Source: an uncultured Dehalococcoidia bacterium
GTDB lineage: Bacteria > Chloroflexota > Dehalococcoidia > Lucifugimonadales > Lucifugimonadaceae
Assembly (NCBI GenBank): GCA_913048295.1
Contig: CAJWWK010000021.1
Coordinates: forward strand, 1 to 35,197
DNA length: 35,197 nt
Reading direction: 5' to 3'
Shown: positions 32,443-35,197 of the stretch, piece after piece
Position numbering within the stretch: position 1 is the first letter of the stretch
How the letters are laid out: each line of letters opens with the position of its first letter
Translations under genes and position numbers: made by a program
The notes under the pieces: model-generated
Database searches by the model: none
What the model saw: only the letters and a program-made list of their open reading frames with translations
What the model was told of the DNA's origin: nothing

Positions 32443-33783
32443 TCAGCCTTGCGAATCATTTCGCATCAGGTCCAGTTGATCCCGGATCGCCGTTTCGAGA
32501 TTGTCGACCGGCACCCGCACCTGTTCCATCGTGTCCCGATTGCGGATGGTCACGGCGTCGTCATCTTCGACCGTTTCGAAGTCGACAGTCACACACAAAG
32601 GTGTGCCGATTTCGTCCTGTCGACGATATCGGCGGCCGATGCTCTGTGAATCGTCGTACTGGGTGTTGAAATGCGGACGTAGAACGTCATAAACGCGTCG
32701 CGCCGTCGGTACGAGCCGGTCATTCCGCGATAGCGGGAGCACGGCGACCTGGTACGGCGCGATATCGGGGTGGAACCGCAGAACAACGCGTTTATCCTTG
32801 CCTTCGCCCTCTTCGTCGTAAGCGTCGGCCAGGAACGCCAGCGCTGCTCGATCTGCGCCCATCGCGGGCTCAACTACAAATGGGACGAATCGCTTCTTCT
32901 GCTGGTCGTCGAAGTAGGAAAGATCCTTCCCGCTCTTTTCAGCATGGGCCTTCAGATCGAAATCTGTGCGATTTGAAATAGTTTCAAGCTCATCCCAGCC
33001 CCACGGAAACACGTACTCAACGTCCGCCGAGGCCTTTGAGTAGTGAGGCAACTCGTCTGGTTCGTGATTGCGGAGCCTGAGTTTTTCGCTCCGGATGCCA
33101 TGGGAGGTGAAAAAAACCATCGACCAGTTCATCCAGTATTCGTGCCACTCGTCATCGGTACCCGGCTCGCAAAAGTACTCCATCTCCATCTGCTCGAACT
33201 CACGGGTTCGGAATGTGAAGTTTCCGGGAGTAATTTCGTTGCGAAATGACTTGCCGATCTGCGCTATGCCAAATGGGATTTTCTTTCGAGATGTCGTCTG
33301 GACGTTCTCAAAATTCACGAAAATGGCCTGGGCAGTTTCAGGACGGAGATAGACGACTGCAGCGCTGTCCTCGACGGGGCCGAGAAACGTCTTGAACATC
33401 AGATTGAACTGGCGTGGTTCGCCGAATGCACCGCCGCAGTTGGGGCATGTATCACCTTCGAGTTTGTCCTCTCGGAATCTGCGATGGCAGTCCTGGCACT
33501 CAACAAGCGGGTCGGTGAAGCTGTCGACGTGACCTGATGCCACCCAGATGTCGGGGTGCATCAGGATTGATGCGTCCATGCCGACAACGTCGTCGCGCTC
33601 GCGCACCATCGACTTCCACCAGGCGTCTTTTACATTGCGTTTCAGTTCGACGCCGACCGGGCCGTAGTCCCAGACGCTGGAGAGTCCGCCGTAAATTTCG
33701 GAACTCTGGAATACGAAACCGCGTCGCTTTGAAAGTGAAACGAGGGTCTCGAGGGTCGTGCCGTTCAGTGTGCGCTGGGTCAA
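32443..33783 (-). CDS. glyS: Glycyl-tRNA synthetase, alpha2 type
   Basis: Charges tRNA-Gly with glycine. This is the eukaryote/archaea-like homodimer class, found in many Gram-positives and Chloroflexi, not the alpha2beta2 type. The 446-residue class II enzyme has [17 protein letters not shown] near the N-terminus, a zinc site with Cys96, Cys99, Cys113 and Cys116, motif 2 ([11 protein letters not shown]) and motif 3 ([15 protein letters not shown]). The C-terminal anticodon-binding domain is [12 protein letters not shown] onward. TTG 33783 is chosen because GGAG lies eight bases upstream and the longer frame to 33828 runs into the leader hairpin. The leader has an attenuator-like terminator. 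Confidence 0.93.
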   Translation of the reverse strand: MTQRTLNGTTLETLVSLSKRRGFVFQSSEIYGGLSSVWDYGPVGVELKRNVKDAWWKSMVRERDDVVGMDASILMHPDIWVASGHVDSFTDPLVECQDCHRRFREDKLEGDTCPNCGGAFGEPRQFNLMFKTFLGPVEDSAAVVYLRPETAQAIFVNFENVQTTSRKKIPFGIAQIGKSFRNEITPGNFTFRTREFEQMEMEYFCEPGTDDEWHEYWMNWSMVFFTSHGIRSEKLRLRNHEPDELPHYSKASADVEYVFPWGWDELETISNRTDFDLKAHAEKSGKDLSYFDDQQKKRFVPFVVEPAMGADRAALAFLADAYDEEGEGKDKRVVLRFHPDIAPYQVAVLPLSRNDRLVPTARRVYDVLRPHFNTQYDDSQSIGRRYRRQDEIGTPLCVTVDFETVEDDDAVTIRNRDTMEQVRVPVDNLETAIRDQLDLMRNDSQG

Positions 33784-33972
33784 ATGAGTTGCTCCTGCAG
33801 TCCGCACCGGGCGGGCGCGTCTACACAAAAAAACACGCCCGCAGGCTGCGGACGCACTGGTTCAAGTTTACAGTTCAGCCCGCCGATTGCGACGACGAAA
33901 GACCGCGAGGTCTATTATTTGCCGACCACGATCAAAAACACAGGAAAGAGACACTCGGGGAGTACCGAAAAG
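33784..33972. other. Divergent leader and promoter region between glyS and the SDR gene
   Basis: Contains the glyS leader structures described for the terminator entry. I looked for T-box elements (the conserved GGUGG-N-ACCGCG-type bulge) and did not find them. No tRNA-like fold or small gene is visible. Confidence 0.5.
33827..33856 (-). terminator. glyS: Intrinsic terminator in the glyS leader (candidate attenuator)
   Basis: On the minus strand TGCGTCCGCA (33856-33847) pairs with TGCGGGCGTG (33843-33834): ten pairs with three wobbles around a GCC loop, followed at once by seven T (33833-33827). No minus-strand gene ends upstream, since the neighbour is divergent, so a terminator here acts on the glyS leader, 44 nt before the start codon. 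Both arms can pair elsewhere instead: the first with GTCCGCA at 33800-33806 and the second with GCGGGCG at 33811-33817 (plus-strand readings). Confidence 0.6.
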
Positions 33973-34815
33973 ATGGCAAGCACGATAGCGGGGCAACTTG
34001 AAAACAGAGTTGCGATGATTACCGGCGCGGGCCGCGGTATCGGGGTTGGTATTGCGGGCGTGCTGGTGAGCCGGGGGGCTGCCGTTGCAGTATGCGATCT
34101 TGATGGCGGGGCTGCACAGGAGACTGCGGAAGCGATCAACGCGAAGGGCGGGAAGGCAATAGCCGGCGCGGTCGATGTAACCGATCCCGGATCGCTCGAA
34201 CACTTTGCGGGTCGGACTATTTCCGAGTTGGGCGGTATCGATATCTGTGTTCCGAACGCGGGCGTGATAGGCGGTCCCGGCTTTTCCGAGCGGGTCGACT
34301 TCACGAAGCAGGACTGGGACATGACCTTCGCGGTCAACGTACAGGGACTGACCAACACGACGGAGGCCGTGAAAGAGCACATGAAGGCCCGTGAGCAGGG
34401 CAAGATCGTGATTATCGCTTCGCACGGCGGCCGCAAGCCGCGGGGCATCGGCGACAAGGGCCGCGGCACTGCCCAGCAGCCGTATCTTGTATCGAAGGCG
34501 GCGGCGATCCAGTTCACCCACTTGCTGGCGATCGAGCTCGGGTCGTTCAATATCAACGTGAACGCGGTCTGCCCGGGAAGGCTGTGGACCCCGATGTGGG
34601 AGGCGATCGCGATCAACCACAAGGAGCTCAACCCGGACTACGCCGAACTGACGCCGCACGAGATTTTTATCGACCAGATCAAGAAGACGATGCCGCTTGG
34701 TCGTCCGCAGAAACCCGAAGATATCGGCAAGACGGTGGCCTTTCTGGCATCGGACGAATCGTCGGAAATCACGGGTCAGGCGATCAACGTAAACGGCGGA
34801 GCGGCAATGGACTAG
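33973..34815 (+). CDS. Short-chain dehydrogenase/reductase
   Basis: A 280-residue NAD(P)-dependent oxidoreductase of the classical SDR family. The cofactor motif TGAGRGIG is at 17-24 and Asp42 (CDLDGG) after strand 2 points to NAD. NAG is at 95-97. The catalytic triad is Ser150, Tyr171 and Lys175 (YLVSK). The C-terminal FLASDESSEITGQAINVNGG is typical. A helix-rich insertion before the last strands (residues about 215-245) shapes the substrate pocket. ATG 33973 has GGGGAG ten bases upstream; the open frame extends further but without protein-like content. The substrate is unknown. It is divergent from glyS and followed by repeat DNA. Confidence 0.9.
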   Translation: MASTIAGQLENRVAMITGAGRGIGVGIAGVLVSRGAAVAVCDLDGGAAQETAEAINAKGGKAIAGAVDVTDPGSLEHFAGRTISELGGIDICVPNAGVIGGPGFSERVDFTKQDWDMTFAVNVQGLTNTTEAVKEHMKAREQGKIVIIASHGGRKPRGIGDKGRGTAQQPYLVSKAAAIQFTHLLAIELGSFNINVNAVCPGRLWTPMWEAIAINHKELNPDYAELTPHEIFIDQIKKTMPLGRPQKPEDIGKTVAFLASDESSEITGQAINVNGGAAMD

Positions 34816-35121
34816 GGTGGTGCCATGGGGTGCCACTGGCACGTTCTCTCCGGCAGGGTAGGGATTGGCCGAATCGCCCAGGTAGAGCCGGAGTTGAGTT
34901 GGTGCTGTCCGCCCCTCCCTCGCAGGGAGGCGGGTACCCTCTGGGCGCGAGGATCGGTGCAAGTGTGAAACGCCATAAACCCTGGAGTTCGATATGACGA
35001 TCATAGGGTTCGTCCGTGACGCAGGTTTAACGAATATTGAGGATGTACAGTTTTCCGTCTTTGTATTGACCTGCACTCGTTCCTCGTGCGACAAACAATA
35101 CCTTGTTGTACCACCCGCCAG
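34816..35121. other. Intergenic region with dispersed repeat
   Basis: Apart from the inverted repeat unit at 34904-34976 I see no gene. Antisense frames here are Arg-rich and lack family motifs. The right end passes into a transposase-like fragment. Confidence 0.5.
34904..34976 (-). repeat. Dispersed repeat, fourth copy
   Basis: Read on the minus strand it begins ATGGCGTTTCACACTTGC (34976), then has CGCGCCCAGAGGG-x-ACCCGCCTCCC and a stem CCTCCCT-gcg-AGGGAGG (34930-34914), then GGACAGC. The order of blocks matches 8311-8436 (ATGG-GCGTT head, CGCCCAGAGGG, palindrome, GGACAGC), but with the 5-3-5 hairpin lost. Confidence 0.6.
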
Positions 35122-35197
35122 TACCTCGTGAACGGGGAGATCTTTTATTCACTCAAGGAGGTGCAGATACTGACAGAACAATGGAGAAGGGAGTACA
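35122..35197 (+). mobile_element. IS3-type transposase C-terminal fragment, cut by the window edge
   Basis: The plus-strand frame reads YLVNGEIFYSLKEVQILTEQ and then WRREY to the last base. This closely resembles the region just before the C-terminal NxxRPHSSLGY end of IS3-family (rve integrase) transposases, where NGEIFYxLxEAQxLIEQWRxxYN is common. The frame is open back to 35041, but that part has no transposase features, so only a 3' piece of the element appears to be present. Codons such as AGA, AGG and ATA and the lower GC differ from the neighbours and suit imported DNA. An independent CTG-started gene was considered and rejected. Confidence 0.55.

Noticed and set aside
33784-33972. T-box leader for glyS
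   Set aside because: None of the conserved T-box elements could be found; only a terminator and alternative pairings are visible.
33868-35094. 408-codon minus-strand frame opposite the SDR gene
   Set aside because: Arg-rich, no family motif, and it covers the SDR gene, which has a complete catalytic motif set.
35170-35197. New gene with a CTG start after AAGGAGGTG
   Set aside because: The same frame upstream of the CTG already reads like an IS3 transposase (NGEIFYSLKE), so the Shine-Dalgarno-like sequence is part of that coding region.
1-35197. CRISPR arrays, tRNA or rRNA genes
   Set aside because: No regularly spaced direct repeats, no tRNA-like GGTTCGA arm with matching acceptor stem, and no rRNA-like conserved stretches were seen by eye.

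Overview
The window looks like chromosome from a GC-rich, free-living bacterium with a respiratory metabolism. I infer a Chloroflexota-like lineage (marine SAR202/Dehalococcoidia type). The grounds are an 11-subunit complex I without NuoEFG, a succinate dehydrogenase with a CCG-domain (SdhE/HdrB-like) third subunit, an LDH-like malate dehydrogenase, and frequent TTG/GTG starts. No 16S rRNA or other marker gene is present, so this placement is unproven. I saw no tRNA, rRNA or CRISPR array.

Layout. 1-521: 3' part of lipB. 522-1068: non-coding DNA with a truncated response-regulator gene. 1069-4029: a large multidomain lipoprotein (PKD, four Ig-like repeats, TolB-like propeller, C-terminal cyclophilin) that seems to start at CTG. 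4107-5943: threonine synthase and a convergent GNAT acetyltransferase. 6259-6913: two tandem SelW/Rdx-like thioredoxin-fold genes. The first has an ordinary CxxC motif. The second has an in-frame TGA where the second Cys should be, followed at the right distance by a bacterial SECIS-like hairpin, so it is very probably a selenoprotein. A strong intrinsic terminator closes the unit. 7089-8180: zinc alcohol dehydrogenase. 8181-8673: a cluster of hairpin repeats.

8674-19828: a nuoABCDHIJK-(small ORF)-LMN operon, mostly with 1-4 nt gene overlaps. It has all the membrane and quinone-module subunits but no NADH-oxidising NuoEFG. It is followed by NAD kinase and a Nudix hydrolase, then sdhA-sdhB-sdhE (21432-24967) without membrane-anchor subunits. 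Next come minus-strand genes: a frameshifted uncharacterised gene, an unknown 208-aa protein, malate dehydrogenase, a MazG-like pyrophosphohydrolase and an acyl-CoA (propionyl-CoA) carboxylase beta subunit. Divergent from these is folP-folK. Then follow, on the minus strand, a CopD-like membrane protein, a TlpA-like lipoprotein thioredoxin and glyS, whose leader has an attenuator-like terminator. An SDR oxidoreductase runs on the plus strand. The right edge holds a fourth copy of the hairpin repeat and the start of an IS3-type transposase fragment.

Together the genes give a coherent respiratory and TCA core (complex I, complex II, malate dehydrogenase, entry of propionyl-CoA carbon toward succinate) with cofactor synthesis (lipoate, folate, NADP). 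The most interesting items are the Sec/Cys SelW pair, the cyclophilin-bearing lipoprotein with a CTG start, the covarying hairpin repeats upstream of nuoA, and the glyS leader.
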